DNA of 64,000 bases from Chitinophaga ginsengisoli. GTDB taxonomy: Bacteria > Bacteroidota > Bacteroidia > Chitinophagales > Chitinophagaceae. The stretch lies in NCBI RefSeq assembly GCF_003014595.1, contig NZ_PYGK01000001.1, positions 800,724 to 864,723 of the forward strand, written 5' to 3'. This document shows, piece by piece, positions 34,644 to 43,691 of this stretch. Numbering within the stretch: the first letter of the stretch is position 1; every line of letters begins with the position of its first letter. The notes below the pieces were generated by a model. It had not been told where the DNA came from. It searched no databases and saw nothing but the letters and a program-made list of their open reading frames with translations. The translations under genes and the position numbers were made by a program.

Positions 34644-35136
34644 GTATAAATTATTTTATAGTAAAAATAATTAATCTGTAAGCATTCACCGGTTTATATC
34701 CTTTATCTTATTTAAAATCAGTAGTTTATGATTTGGACGCTTCTCCGGACTACGTATTAAGTTAATCTTAACTGTAATGACCGGAAGATCTTTCTGGTGG
34801 CCCCGTTGGCAGTAGCTGGCTCATGGTTGATGACTCACAGATATATGGTTATCGTTAAAGTGTAAATATACTCTCCTAATTTCGTCGTTTATTCCTCTTA
34901 ACTATAACATAAAGCGCACCTTGCCGGCAACAGGACAAAAATACATATCCCCATTCATTAAAACGCGAGACAATAGCTACTTATTATAGTGTTTGAAATA
35001 GTATGTCATAAAATGTCCCGCTGCCGTATATTCACATGTTGTAAAAAACTGAAATACAATCAGGTGGCAGGTGCAGACATTTTGTGACAACAGCCGTAAT
35101 GGTCGATTTCGCCCTATAAATATACTTTATTATTGC

Positions 35137-35144
35137 TATGTTTG
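35137..35144 (+). promoter_or_regulatory. Putative -7 box TATGTTTG of porU
   Basis: TAnnTTTGC match ending 14 nt before the ATG at 35159. It overlaps the more upstream in-frame ATG at 35138, which argues against that start. Confidence 0.4.
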
Positions 35145-35158
35145 CGCAAATACCCGCT

Positions 35159-38100
35159 ATGAAGTTTATTCCTCTCTCGTTTCTCTTATTCCTTTGCCAA
35201 TGGGTATCAGGGAGTAATGGAAGAGGAGGACCCTACACCGCACATTCCGTGCTTTCTTCCGGTAACTGGCAAAAACTGGCAATCACCAGGGAGGGCATTT
35301 ATAAAATAGATAAGACCCTGCTGAACAGCATGGGGATGAGTGCTGACCTGAAAGGTGTCAGACTGTATGGCACCGGGGGACGTATGTTACCTGAAAGTAA
35401 TGCTGTAGCCAGGCAGGACGATTTGCCGGAAATGGCGTTGATGGAAGAGGGGGATTACCTCCTGTTCTACGCGCCCGGTCCGCATAGCTGGCAATACCAG
35501 GGTAGTAATTTCGTCCACACCGCCAATCTCTATTCGGATACAGCCTGGTACTTCCTGACCACCGGCAGTACACAGGGAAAAAGGATCACGCAGGATGATG
35601 CATCACCGGCTGCCGGCCCGATAGTCAACAGTTTTGACTACCACGCTTTCTATGAGAACGACAGCATTAACTTTCTGAATAGTGGCAAGCAATGGTGGGG
35701 CTCGGTATTCAGCAGTGTACAACCATTACGTAATATTAACTTTTCGCTGCCATTGACTCCCTCCTCTCTAAAGATAGGAGCAAGGGTAGCCGCCCGGGGA
35801 ATCGGCACCAGCCGCTTTTCCATACAGGCGGGAAATAATATGCTGGGCTCAATGTCTTTGTTGCCTGTGAGCGGCAATATTTTTGAGGCTTTCGCTTCAG
35901 TAGCAACAAGTTACTATACTGCAACGCCTGCGGGCACAAGTGTACCCATCACACTTAGTTTTACGCCCGGCGGAAGCGGCGCACAGGGATGGCTGGATTA
36001 TCTGACCTTACAGGCCCGTTGTCCGTTACAATTACCAATCCAGGAACCGCTCTTTTTCAGAGATATAAGCTCTGTAAGTCCCGGACAGAGTGCACAGTTC
36101 AGGTTGGAACAAGCTGGTCCCCAGACGGTCATACTGGATGTAACAACGCCACTACAACCGGTAAAGGTCAAAACCCAGCTGGCAGGCTCCACACTTAGTT
36201 TTACAAGAGACTGTGGTACCCTGCGTGAATACGTTGCCTTCTCCCGACAGGGATATTTACAGCCGGTGGCAGCAGGCCCCGTGGCCAATCAGGACCTGCA
36301 TGGCATAGGCGCAGCAGATATGCTGATAGTGACAACGCCCGCTTTAAAGGCTGCGGCTTCCAGGCTGGCCGCCTGGCATAGTAGCCATGACGGCCTGACA
36401 GTGAAAGTGGTGATGGTGAATGAGATCTATAACGAGTTTGGATCAGGCACTGCTGATCCCGTAGCAGTCAGGGATTTTGTGAAGATGTGTTATGACCAGG
36501 GAGGATTGCGCTACCTTTTGCTGTTTGGAGATGCGTCTTACGATTATAAGAACAGGGTGGCAGGAAACACGAATATGGTGCCTACCTGGGAAAGCACGAT
36601 ATCCATAGATCCGGTAAATGCCTATCCTTCAGACGATTTTTTCGGTTTCCTGGATGATGCAGACGATATCAACGATAATAGCAGGCAAAACCTGTTGGAT
36701 ATAGCGATAGGTCGCTTGCCTGTACGACAGCCTGCCCAGGCAGAAGCAGTGGTGAATAAGATCATAGGGTACAATGTGCCCGCCAACTTTGGCCGTTGGC
36801 AGCAACATGTTACAATTGTAGCAGACGATGGCGATGATAACCTGCACCTGCAGGATGCAGAAAGCATGAGTGAGATCGTAGCCGAGCAGTGGCCGGCAGG
36901 GCGTATTGACAAGATCTACCTGGACGCTTATCCGAAAATAGCAGATGCGGGCGGCAGCCGTTATCCGGCGGTAAATGCCGCCATCGCGGAAGATATCTTC
37001 GATGGTACCCTGATCTGGAACTATACCGGTCATGGAAGTTACTCCCGGTTGGCAGAAGAAGTGATCATGGAAGAAAGCTCCCTGGCCACCTGGAAGAACG
37101 CAGGCAAGCTACCACTGTTTGTCACAGCCACCTGCGACTTTGCGCCTTTTGACAATCCGGCCTATGTCTCGCTGGGTGAGAAGCTGTTGTTACAGGAGAA
37201 TGGCGGAGGTATTGCACTAATGACAACTACCAGGGCGGTATTCTCTGCATCCAACAAAGTGATGAATACCAATTATCTGCAAAAGCTGTTGACGCCTGGA
37301 GCTGACGGACGTATGCCTACGCTCGGACAGGCCGCTATGGATGCCAAGAACCTGACATACGCTACTTATATCGATATTCCTAATAACCGTAAATTCCAGT
37401 TATTGGGCGATCCGGCACTGACACTGGCTTTTCCCCGGTATCATGTGGTAACGGATTCCATCAACGGGAAGGCGGTAAATGATATACCAGATACATTGAA
37501 GGCAATGGGAAAATACACGGTAAAAGGTCACCTGGAAGATGAACAGGGTATCCGCCAGGATACCTATAAGGGCACCTTGTACACGACTGTGTATGATAAA
37601 CCCGCACTGGAATATACCCGCGGGAATGATGCCGGTAGTACACCGGCAGGGTTCTACCAGCAACAGCACATGCTGTATCGAGGTCAGCAGACTATTGAGA
37701 ACGGGCAGTTCTCCTGTACGTTCGTGGTGCCTGCAGATATTGACTATCAGGCAGGCGCCGGGGCAGTTAGTTTTTATGCGTCCAATGGTGTGACAGCAGC
37801 GGGTGGCGTGTTTTCAGGTGTACAGGTAGGCGGAACAGGGGACAATATTGAACAAGATGAGCTGGGACCTGTTATAAAAGCATACCTGGACAATGAATAT
37901 TTTCGCAATGGGGGGATCACGGGAGAGAATCCGGTGCTGTTGCTGCAATTGACGGATGAGCAGGGAATCAATACTTCCGGTTATGGCATAGGGCATGACC
38001 TGATGGCTACCCTCGACAACAAGGAAGGTCAATACTATATCCTGAACAGCTTCTTTGAGGCCACAACTGACAGTTACCAGGAGGGAACGGTCCGGTTCCC

Positions 38101-38512
38101 ATTTTATGGCCTGTCAGAAGGCACGCATACTATGACAATAAAGGCCTGGGATACCCATAACAATTCCGGTACGGCCACACTGCAGTTCCGGGTGGTCCGG
38201 TCATCAGCAATGACGGTAGGGAAGGCAGGTTGTTTTCCGAACCCCTTTCATGACCAGACGCAGTTCACTTTTGAACATAATCAGCAGGATCTGCCACTGG
38301 ATGTGACTGTCAGGATCTTTACCCTGACGGGGCAACAAATAAAAACTATACATCATGCAATAAATGATGGTGGTAGCCGTTATGTAGGGGCATCCTGGAA
38401 TGGAACGACCGATTCCGGCGCCCGGGTGTCGCCTGGAATTTACATATATAGTATTTTGGTAACAGCGAATGGTAAAACAAAGGTTTTAGGCGGAAAAGTA
38501 ACTGTATTATAA
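35159..38512 (+). CDS. porU: Type IX secretion system sortase PorU
   Basis: 1117 residues from MKFIPLSFLLF, with a signal peptide ending near residue 20. It is the C25 gingipain-like peptidase that cuts off the C-terminal targeting domain of secreted proteins at the cell surface and attaches them. The N-terminal region is a beta-rich domain. The peptidase domain contains DADMLIVT-type strands, YLLLFGDASYDYKN, SDDFFGFLDD, the catalytic His in WNYTGHGSYSR and the catalytic Cys in VTATCDFAPFDNP. The C terminus is a FlgD/T9SS-type Ig domain (GVTASWNGTTDSG-like, SPGIYIYSILV). porV follows at once. Confidence 0.95.
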   Translation: MKFIPLSFLLFLCQWVSGSNGRGGPYTAHSVLSSGNWQKLAITREGIYKIDKTLLNSMGMSADLKGVRLYGTGGRMLPESNAVARQDDLPEMALMEEGDYLLFYAPGPHSWQYQGSNFVHTANLYSDTAWYFLTTGSTQGKRITQDDASPAAGPIVNSFDYHAFYENDSINFLNSGKQWWGSVFSSVQPLRNINFSLPLTPSSLKIGARVAARGIGTSRFSIQAGNNMLGSMSLLPVSGNIFEAFASVATSYYTATPAGTSVPITLSFTPGGSGAQGWLDYLTLQARCPLQLPIQEPLFFRDISSVSPGQSAQFRLEQAGPQTVILDVTTPLQPVKVKTQLAGSTLSFTRDCGTLREYVAFSRQGYLQPVAAGPVANQDLHGIGAADMLIVTTPALKAAASRLAAWHSSHDGLTVKVVMVNEIYNEFGSGTADPVAVRDFVKMCYDQGGLRYLLLFGDASYDYKNRVAGNTNMVPTWESTISIDPVNAYPSDDFFGFLDDADDINDNSRQNLLDIAIGRLPVRQPAQAEAVVNKIIGYNVPANFGRWQQHVTIVADDGDDNLHLQDAESMSEIVAEQWPAGRIDKIYLDAYPKIADAGGSRYPAVNAAIAEDIFDGTLIWNYTGHGSYSRLAEEVIMEESSLATWKNAGKLPLFVTATCDFAPFDNPAYVSLGEKLLLQENGGGIALMTTTRAVFSASNKVMNTNYLQKLLTPGADGRMPTLGQAAMDAKNLTYATYIDIPNNRKFQLLGDPALTLAFPRYHVVTDSINGKAVNDIPDTLKAMGKYTVKGHLEDEQGIRQDTYKGTLYTTVYDKPALEYTRGNDAGSTPAGFYQQQHMLYRGQQTIENGQFSCTFVVPADIDYQAGAGAVSFYASNGVTAAGGVFSGVQVGGTGDNIEQDELGPVIKAYLDNEYFRNGGITGENPVLLLQLTDEQGINTSGYGIGHDLMATLDNKEGQYYILNSFFEATTDSYQEGTVRFPFYGLSEGTHTMTIKAWDTHNNSGTATLQFRVVRSSAMTVGKAGCFPNPFHDQTQFTFEHNQQDLPLDVTVRIFTLTGQQIKTIHHAINDGGSRYVGASWNGTTDSGARVSPGIYIYSILVTANGKTKVLGGKVTVL

Positions 38513-38632
38513 CCTATGCATCGAAAGCACATACTTAATTCGCGAGTCCCTTACCAGACCCCTGTTATTGATAATATAGATTTTCGAACTATTTTTACAA
38601 CTCGTTCTAAACACTATTGCATGTATAATTGC

Positions 38633-39805
38633 ATGATCAGAAAGGCAACTGTAAACCTTGTCTTAATTTGTTGCATCCTATTCTCTCTGTCTGTCAGTGC
38701 CCAGATTTCAACCGGTAATCTGGACGGACGAACAAATACCATTAACACAGCGGTACCTTTTCTACGTATTTCTCCTGATGCAAGGGCAGGAGCCATGGGA
38801 GACGCCGGCGTAGCCACTTCTGCCGATGCGAATTCCATCTACTGGAACCTTGCGAAGATCCCGTTTGCAACGACCCGCTCCGCCATTTCTGTGACTTATA
38901 CCCCCTGGTTGAAAGAACTCGTGAACGACGTGTTCCTGGCTAACCTCTCAGGGTATTATCAGATGGACGAGTTCCAGACAATTTCCGCATCGCTGCGTTA
39001 CTTCTCTTTAGGTACCATCAACTTTACGGACGTTACTGGTATGCCTACTTACGACTACCATCCACGTGAATTTGCATTTGATGCAGGTTATGCCCGTAAA
39101 TTATCAGATCACTTCTCAGTAGCCCTGGCTGGACGTTATATTTACTCCAACCTGGCCAGCGGTGATATCAACGGTCGTGTGGTAAGGCCAGGTAAAGCGT
39201 TTGCAACTGACCTGTCCCTGTTCTACACCAAAGATTTCGAAAAAGACAATAGCACTGTAAATACATGGAATGTTGGTATGGCCCTCACTAACATTGGTAC
39301 CAAGATCTCCTATACAGAATCTGCTACCAACAAAGACTTCCTGCCTACCAACTTAGGACTGGGTACTGCTTATACTTTTGGAATGGACCCAACCAGCAAA
39401 TTGATGTTCACGCTCGACCTGAATAAACTGCTGGTTCCTACTCCTGACAGTACCGGGGCTTATCGGGAAAAATCAACCATTTCCGGTATGTTCTCCTCCT
39501 TTGGTGATGCACCGGGTGGTTTTAAAGAAGAACTGCAGGAAGTAACTGTTTCCCTGGGCGGTGAGTACAGCTACAATGACCAGTTCTTTGTACGTGCCGG
39601 TTATTTCTACGAAAACAAGAACAAGGGTAACCGTAAATACGTAACAGCGGGTCTGGGTGTCAAATACAACATGTTCGGACTGAACTTCTCTTACCTGGTA
39701 CCTTCAGGCAATGGTATCCAGCGTAACCCGCTGTCCAATACCCTGCGTTTCTCTCTGATCTTTGACCTCGGTCACAAGGAAGAAGAGGAGGGTAACAACT
39801 GGTAA
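38633..39805 (+). CDS. porV: Type IX secretion outer-membrane protein PorV
   Basis: 390 residues from MIRKATVNLVL, or 394 from an ATG at 38621; the frame runs open to 38516 but that part has no signal peptide. The signal peptide ends VSAQ. The mature protein is a FadL-like outer-membrane barrel: NTAVPFLRISPDARAGAMGDAG and ADANSIYWNLAKIPF are the PorV hallmarks, and the end is aromatic (LRFSLIFDLG). PorV shuttles cargo from the Sov translocon to PorU. The gap to porU, about 120 bp, may hold a processing site or secondary promoter. Confidence 0.94.
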   Translation: MIRKATVNLVLICCILFSLSVSAQISTGNLDGRTNTINTAVPFLRISPDARAGAMGDAGVATSADANSIYWNLAKIPFATTRSAISVTYTPWLKELVNDVFLANLSGYYQMDEFQTISASLRYFSLGTINFTDVTGMPTYDYHPREFAFDAGYARKLSDHFSVALAGRYIYSNLASGDINGRVVRPGKAFATDLSLFYTKDFEKDNSTVNTWNVGMALTNIGTKISYTESATNKDFLPTNLGLGTAYTFGMDPTSKLMFTLDLNKLLVPTPDSTGAYREKSTISGMFSSFGDAPGGFKEELQEVTVSLGGEYSYNDQFFVRAGYFYENKNKGNRKYVTAGLGVKYNMFGLNFSYLVPSGNGIQRNPLSNTLRFSLIFDLGHKEEEEGNNW

Positions 39806-39845
39806 TAGCTGGTAGTGAAATAGTTAATGTTTTTTTAAAATATAA

Positions 39846-39876
39846 GAATCCTCCGGAAATACCCGGAGGATTTTTA
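39846..39876 (+). terminator. Intrinsic terminator of porU-porV
   Basis: AATCCTCCGG / CCGGAGGATT with an 8- to 10-nt loop and a T-run, 40 bp after the porV stop. Confidence 0.88.
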
Positions 39877-39931
39877 ATTTGCGCTAATTTTAAGCGTCTA
39901 AAGCTTATATTTCAAAGTTTATACATCTGTC

Positions 39932-40423
39932 ATGACTAAATTGCGCATTGGCCTTGGGGTAGATTTTCATCAGTTAACGGAAGGACGGGATTTCTGGTTA
40001 GGGGGAGTATTGGTACCACACCATAAAGGAGCCCTGGGACATAGTGATGCAGATGTGCTGTTGCACGCCATTTGCGATGCTATGTTGGGAGCTGCCAGCC
40101 TGGGGGATATCGGACTACACTTTCCCGACACGGATAATACCTATAAAAACATAGACAGCAAGATACTGCTGAAGCGTACGCTGGAGCTGATCACCGAAAA
40201 GGGATACCAGGTAGTGAACATTGATAGTACACTTTGCCTGCAGGCGCCCAAGATCAAGCCATATGTGGTACAGATGCAGGAAACCATCGCCGGTATACTG
40301 AATATCTCCACAGAAGAAGTGTCTATAAAGGCAACCACAACAGAGAAATTAGGTTTTGTAGGCCGTGAGGAAGGAGTGGTAGCTTATGCAACCGTCCTGC
40401 TGGAAAAGGGAGGAGAGCGTTAA
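39932..40423 (+). CDS. ispF: 2-C-methyl-D-erythritol 2,4-cyclodiphosphate synthase
   Basis: Isoprenoid synthesis (MEP pathway), forming the cyclodiphosphate from CDP-methylerythritol phosphate. 163 residues, standard. The metal ligands are Asp and His in GLGVDFHQL and His in GHSDADVLLHAICDAMLGAA. Other hallmarks are GDIGLHFPDTD and the C-terminal TTTEKLGFVGREEGVVAYATVLL. It starts a run of genes through the EnvC-like protein with short gaps. The usual neighbour ispD is absent here. Confidence 0.96.
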   Translation: MTKLRIGLGVDFHQLTEGRDFWLGGVLVPHHKGALGHSDADVLLHAICDAMLGAASLGDIGLHFPDTDNTYKNIDSKILLKRTLELITEKGYQVVNIDSTLCLQAPKIKPYVVQMQETIAGILNISTEEVSIKATTTEKLGFVGREEGVVAYATVLLEKGGER

Positions 40424-40444
40424 CGGACTATGGACTATTTAAAA

Positions 40445-40452
40445 TACCTTTG
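40445..40452 (+). promoter_or_regulatory. Putative -7 box TACCTTTG of dut
   Basis: TAnnTTTGC match ending 5 nt before the dut ATG. The transcript would be nearly leaderless. It lies just after ispF, so dut may be expressed both from this site and by read-through. Confidence 0.45.
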
Positions 40453-40457
40453 CAATA

Positions 40458-40901
40458 ATGGCAGCTATTACAGTAAAGATCATCAATAAATCCGCCAATC
40501 CGCTACCGGCCTATGCCACAGCAGAAGCGGCCGGGATGGACCTCCGGGCCAACCTGGAAACAGCTATCACCCTGCAACCTCTCGAAAGGATGCTGGTACC
40601 CACCGGTCTGTTCATTGAGCTGCCTACGGGGTATGAGGCCCAGATCAGGCCACGCAGTGGTCTGGCTATCAAACAGGGACTTACCCTGCTGAATACTCCT
40701 GGTACCATTGACGCTGACTACAGAGGGGAAATCAAGATCATAATGATCAACCTGTCAAACGAGCCGCAGGCTATTGCGCCCGGTGAAAGGATTGCCCAGA
40801 TGGTGATAGCGCCATTCGTACAGGCCCACCTTGAAGCAGTGGAACTGCTGACAGAAACAGAACGTGGTGCCGGCGGTTTTGGCCACACCGGTAAATCTTA
40901 A
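40458..40901 (+). CDS. dut: dUTP diphosphatase
   Basis: Hydrolyses dUTP to dUMP and PPi, keeping uracil out of DNA. 147 residues, trimeric type. All five motifs are present: [47 protein letters not shown] and [11 protein letters not shown]. The catalytic Asp in motif 3 is retained. It is followed 3 bp after the stop by the TPR lipoprotein gene. Confidence 0.97.
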   Translation: MAAITVKIINKSANPLPAYATAEAAGMDLRANLETAITLQPLERMLVPTGLFIELPTGYEAQIRPRSGLAIKQGLTLLNTPGTIDADYRGEIKIIMINLSNEPQAIAPGERIAQMVIAPFVQAHLEAVELLTETERGAGGFGHTGKS

Positions 40902-40904
40902 TCA

Positions 40905-42749
40905 ATGTTCAAAACCCGGAATAACAATAGGACCTTGCCTGGAAAAAGTGGCCGGCCGGCTTTAAACCGACTGGTAGGTCGCTTACCTCTTTTTCTTTTA
41001 GCGGCAGGCCTTTGTTGTCTGGCAGAAACCGCCTGTAAATCTCCCAAACCTGTTGCTACACGTCAGTCTTTCCGCCAGGTATATTCCATTAAGGATTCTA
41101 CCCTGCTGGAACAGCGTGCAGACAGCCTCTTTTATTCGGCTGAAAGGTCCAAGATACTGGGCGACTACCGCACAGCTATCACACAGTTTTCAGACTACCT
41201 TCGCCTGAAAAGGAATAATCCCACTGCTTATTATGAACTGGCCCGCCTGTTCATCGAGGTGCGTAACCCTGGTTATGCATTGGCTTTTGCCCGTAAGGCA
41301 GTGAGCCTGGACGGCTCCAATAAATGGTTCCAGATCACACTGGCAGATGCCTTCGGGGTCAATGTCCAGTTTGACAGTGCTGCCGTTGTATATGGCCACC
41401 TGGCTACTGCGTATCCTGCCAATGATGAGTATCTGTACAATAAAGGAATGTTCCTGTCAAAGGCAGATAAATCCGAAGATGCGCTGGCCGTGTTTGATTC
41501 CCTGGAAACCAAAGTAGGTGTAATAGAAGAACTGGCCTTCCAGAAACAGCGGCTTTATCTCAAGCTGAATAGGATGGAAGACGCCGCCGCAGAAGTACAT
41601 AAACTGATTAACCAGAACCCTGACGAAGTAAGGTATTATATCATCCTGGGGGATATCTATAACTCTAATGACCGCGTGGAGGAAGCTTCTGCCATCTATA
41701 ACGAGGTGCTGCAAAGGGACTCCGCCAATCCAAGGGCGCTGATTGCCCTGTCAGGGTATGCCAAGAAGCAGGGTAAACATGACCTGTACTGGAGTTACCT
41801 GACCCGCGCTTTCGCCAATCCCGATTATAGTATTGATGAAAAAGTAGCGTACGTCTATCCTTACCTGCAAATGCAGGGCGTAGACAGCAGTAAGCTGAGG
41901 GAAGGCCTGCAGCTGTCACAACTGGTTATCGAAGCGCACCCCGAAGAAGCCAAGGCTTACGCACTGCAGGCAGACATGTTCTCCCAGGCGGGTATGCTTG
42001 ATAGTGCATTGGTGGATTACAACAAAGCAGTAACACTGGATTCCACACGTTTTACAGTATGGTACCAGTTGATGTGGATCTATTCCCGCAAGGAAGATTC
42101 CAATAATCTGTTGAAAGTGAGCTCAATTGTAACAGAACGCTTCCCAAGGGAATTTATGGGCCATTACTTCAAGGGGGTGGCGAACTTTTTGCTACAGAAT
42201 TATCCTGCATCCATAGATGCTTTAAATATTGCATTACAGACGGGGAATGGCAACGGTGACAAGAATACGAGGGCAGATGTCTACTCCCTGCTGGGCGATG
42301 CTTATCACGCAACAGGTCAGCATCAGCAGTCAGACAGCAGTTATGACCGGGCACTGGCACTGAAGCCGGATGATGCATTGGTACTGAATAACTTTAGTTA
42401 TTACCTCTCTCTTCGCGGAGAGCAGCTGAACAAAGCAGAGAGCATGTCCAAACATTCACTGGAACTGGAACCGGAAAGTACCAATTTCATGGATACATAC
42501 GCCTGGATCCTGTTCCGTATGGCCCGTTATGAGCAGGCTAGGGAATGGATGGAGAAGGCCCTGCAGTCAAAAGAAGCACGCGAGAACCCTAACATGTTGG
42601 AGCACTATGGAGATATACTGTTTAACCTCCATGAAGTGGATAAGGCGCTGGAATATTGGCAGTTAGCCAAACAAAAGGGTGCCAATTCAACAGGGCTAAC
42701 CCGTAAAATTGCAGAAAAACGGTATATACTTGCAACCGAAAGGGAGTAG
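40905..42749 (+). CDS. TPR-repeat lipoprotein
   Basis: 614 residues. A basic N-terminal stretch of about 30 residues precedes a hydrophobic segment with lipobox ETAC near residue 45, so it is an exported lipoprotein with a long n-region. The rest is a row of roughly ten to twelve tetratricopeptide helical hairpins, clear in EDALAVFDSLETKVG, PRALIALSGYAKKQGK, KAYALQADMFSQAGMLDSAL and LLGDAYHATGQHQQSDSSY. TPR proteins of this kind serve as scaffolds; this one lies in a conserved Bacteroidota envelope cluster (dut, TPR, DUF4292, EnvC-like). Specific partner unknown. Confidence 0.85.
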   Translation: MFKTRNNNRTLPGKSGRPALNRLVGRLPLFLLAAGLCCLAETACKSPKPVATRQSFRQVYSIKDSTLLEQRADSLFYSAERSKILGDYRTAITQFSDYLRLKRNNPTAYYELARLFIEVRNPGYALAFARKAVSLDGSNKWFQITLADAFGVNVQFDSAAVVYGHLATAYPANDEYLYNKGMFLSKADKSEDALAVFDSLETKVGVIEELAFQKQRLYLKLNRMEDAAAEVHKLINQNPDEVRYYIILGDIYNSNDRVEEASAIYNEVLQRDSANPRALIALSGYAKKQGKHDLYWSYLTRAFANPDYSIDEKVAYVYPYLQMQGVDSSKLREGLQLSQLVIEAHPEEAKAYALQADMFSQAGMLDSALVDYNKAVTLDSTRFTVWYQLMWIYSRKEDSNNLLKVSSIVTERFPREFMGHYFKGVANFLLQNYPASIDALNIALQTGNGNGDKNTRADVYSLLGDAYHATGQHQQSDSSYDRALALKPDDALVLNNFSYYLSLRGEQLNKAESMSKHSLELEPESTNFMDTYAWILFRMARYEQAREWMEKALQSKEARENPNMLEHYGDILFNLHEVDKALEYWQLAKQKGANSTGLTRKIAEKRYILATERE

Positions 42750-42791
42750 CACACCTCCCGGGGGAAATGGGAATGTATTGAATTAAAGATC

Positions 42792-43628
42792 ATGATGAAG
42801 CAAACATTAGCACTGATAGTATTAAGTATTGTAAGCACGGGACTCTTTTCATGCAGGCATAGCCGACAGATAGCAGGTACCTCTTTTCCTGTGACAGATA
42901 CCACCCAACATAATATTATTTCAAAAACAGACAGCGCATCAGTTGCAGCTTCTAACGCTTATAACAAAGAACTGATCTCAAAACTGCGCAGTAATTATAT
43001 ATCCTTCAATACCTTCTCCGCTAAATTGAAGATCGACTTTGAAACGGAGGCCAAACAAATGTCAGGCATCAACGCAAACATGCGGATGCAGAAAGACAGC
43101 TTTATCTGGATCTCAGTGTCAGCGCCTATTATCGGAGAAGTGGCCAGGGCCATCATCACACCTGACAGCCTGAAAGCAATTGACAAATTTCATAAAATAG
43201 CTTACCTCCGTGATCTTAGGGATGCACAGGATGTACTGAATATCCCTTTCGATTTCAAAACCTTGCAGGACCTGATCATCGGCAACCCAGTATACCTGAC
43301 AGATTCAGTATACCAGGTAGTGAAGACACCGGCAGTCATTTCTTTTACCTGCGACAGCACAATATTTACCAGCTTGTTCAACGTTTTTGCAGATGACTAT
43401 ATCCTGCAACAAAGCAAGGTGATGGATAAAGACAGTACACGTGGCCGTTCGGTTGAACTGACATATGGTGAATACAAATCGTTGGATAAGATTAAATTTG
43501 CTACCCGCCGCAGGGTTTTTGTGGAAGAGAAGAGTTACACGAAGATCAACATGGATTTTAACAAAATAGATTTTGATCAGCCAGTGAGCTTTCCGTTCAC
43601 TATTCCATCCAATTATTCGAGAGAGTAG
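42792..43628 (+). CDS. DUF4292 lipoprotein
   Basis: 278 residues. Signal peptide with lipobox-type LFSC at residue 19-20. The mature part matches DUF4292: NYISFNTFSAKLKIDFE, IWISVSAPIIGEVARAIITPDS and the terminal SFPFTIPSNYSR. The fold is probably related to LolA/LolB-type lipid-binding proteins, which fits an outer-membrane assembly role, but that is inference. The gene begins 42 bp after the TPR gene and ends 63 bp ahead of the EnvC-like gene. Two in-frame ATGs are adjacent at the start. Confidence 0.85.
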   Translation: MMKQTLALIVLSIVSTGLFSCRHSRQIAGTSFPVTDTTQHNIISKTDSASVAASNAYNKELISKLRSNYISFNTFSAKLKIDFETEAKQMSGINANMRMQKDSFIWISVSAPIIGEVARAIITPDSLKAIDKFHKIAYLRDLRDAQDVLNIPFDFKTLQDLIIGNPVYLTDSVYQVVKTPAVISFTCDSTIFTSLFNVFADDYILQQSKVMDKDSTRGRSVELTYGEYKSLDKIKFATRRRVFVEEKSYTKINMDFNKIDFDQPVSFPFTIPSNYSRE

Positions 43629-43691
43629 GGATGCACCGGAATGTATCTGAAATTTGTAAATTGCTATTTTGCAGCTATCTTTAAAACCATC

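Larger units (their letters stand above)
34600..35158. other. Divergent promoter region of gldJ and porU
   Basis: About 560 bp of AT-rich sequence. A TACATTTG box for gldJ lies at 34636-34643 (minus strand) and a TATGTTTG box for porU at 35137-35144. The middle part has no credible coding frame and no strong hairpin, so it may hold binding sites for a regulator of type IX secretion. Confidence 0.5.
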
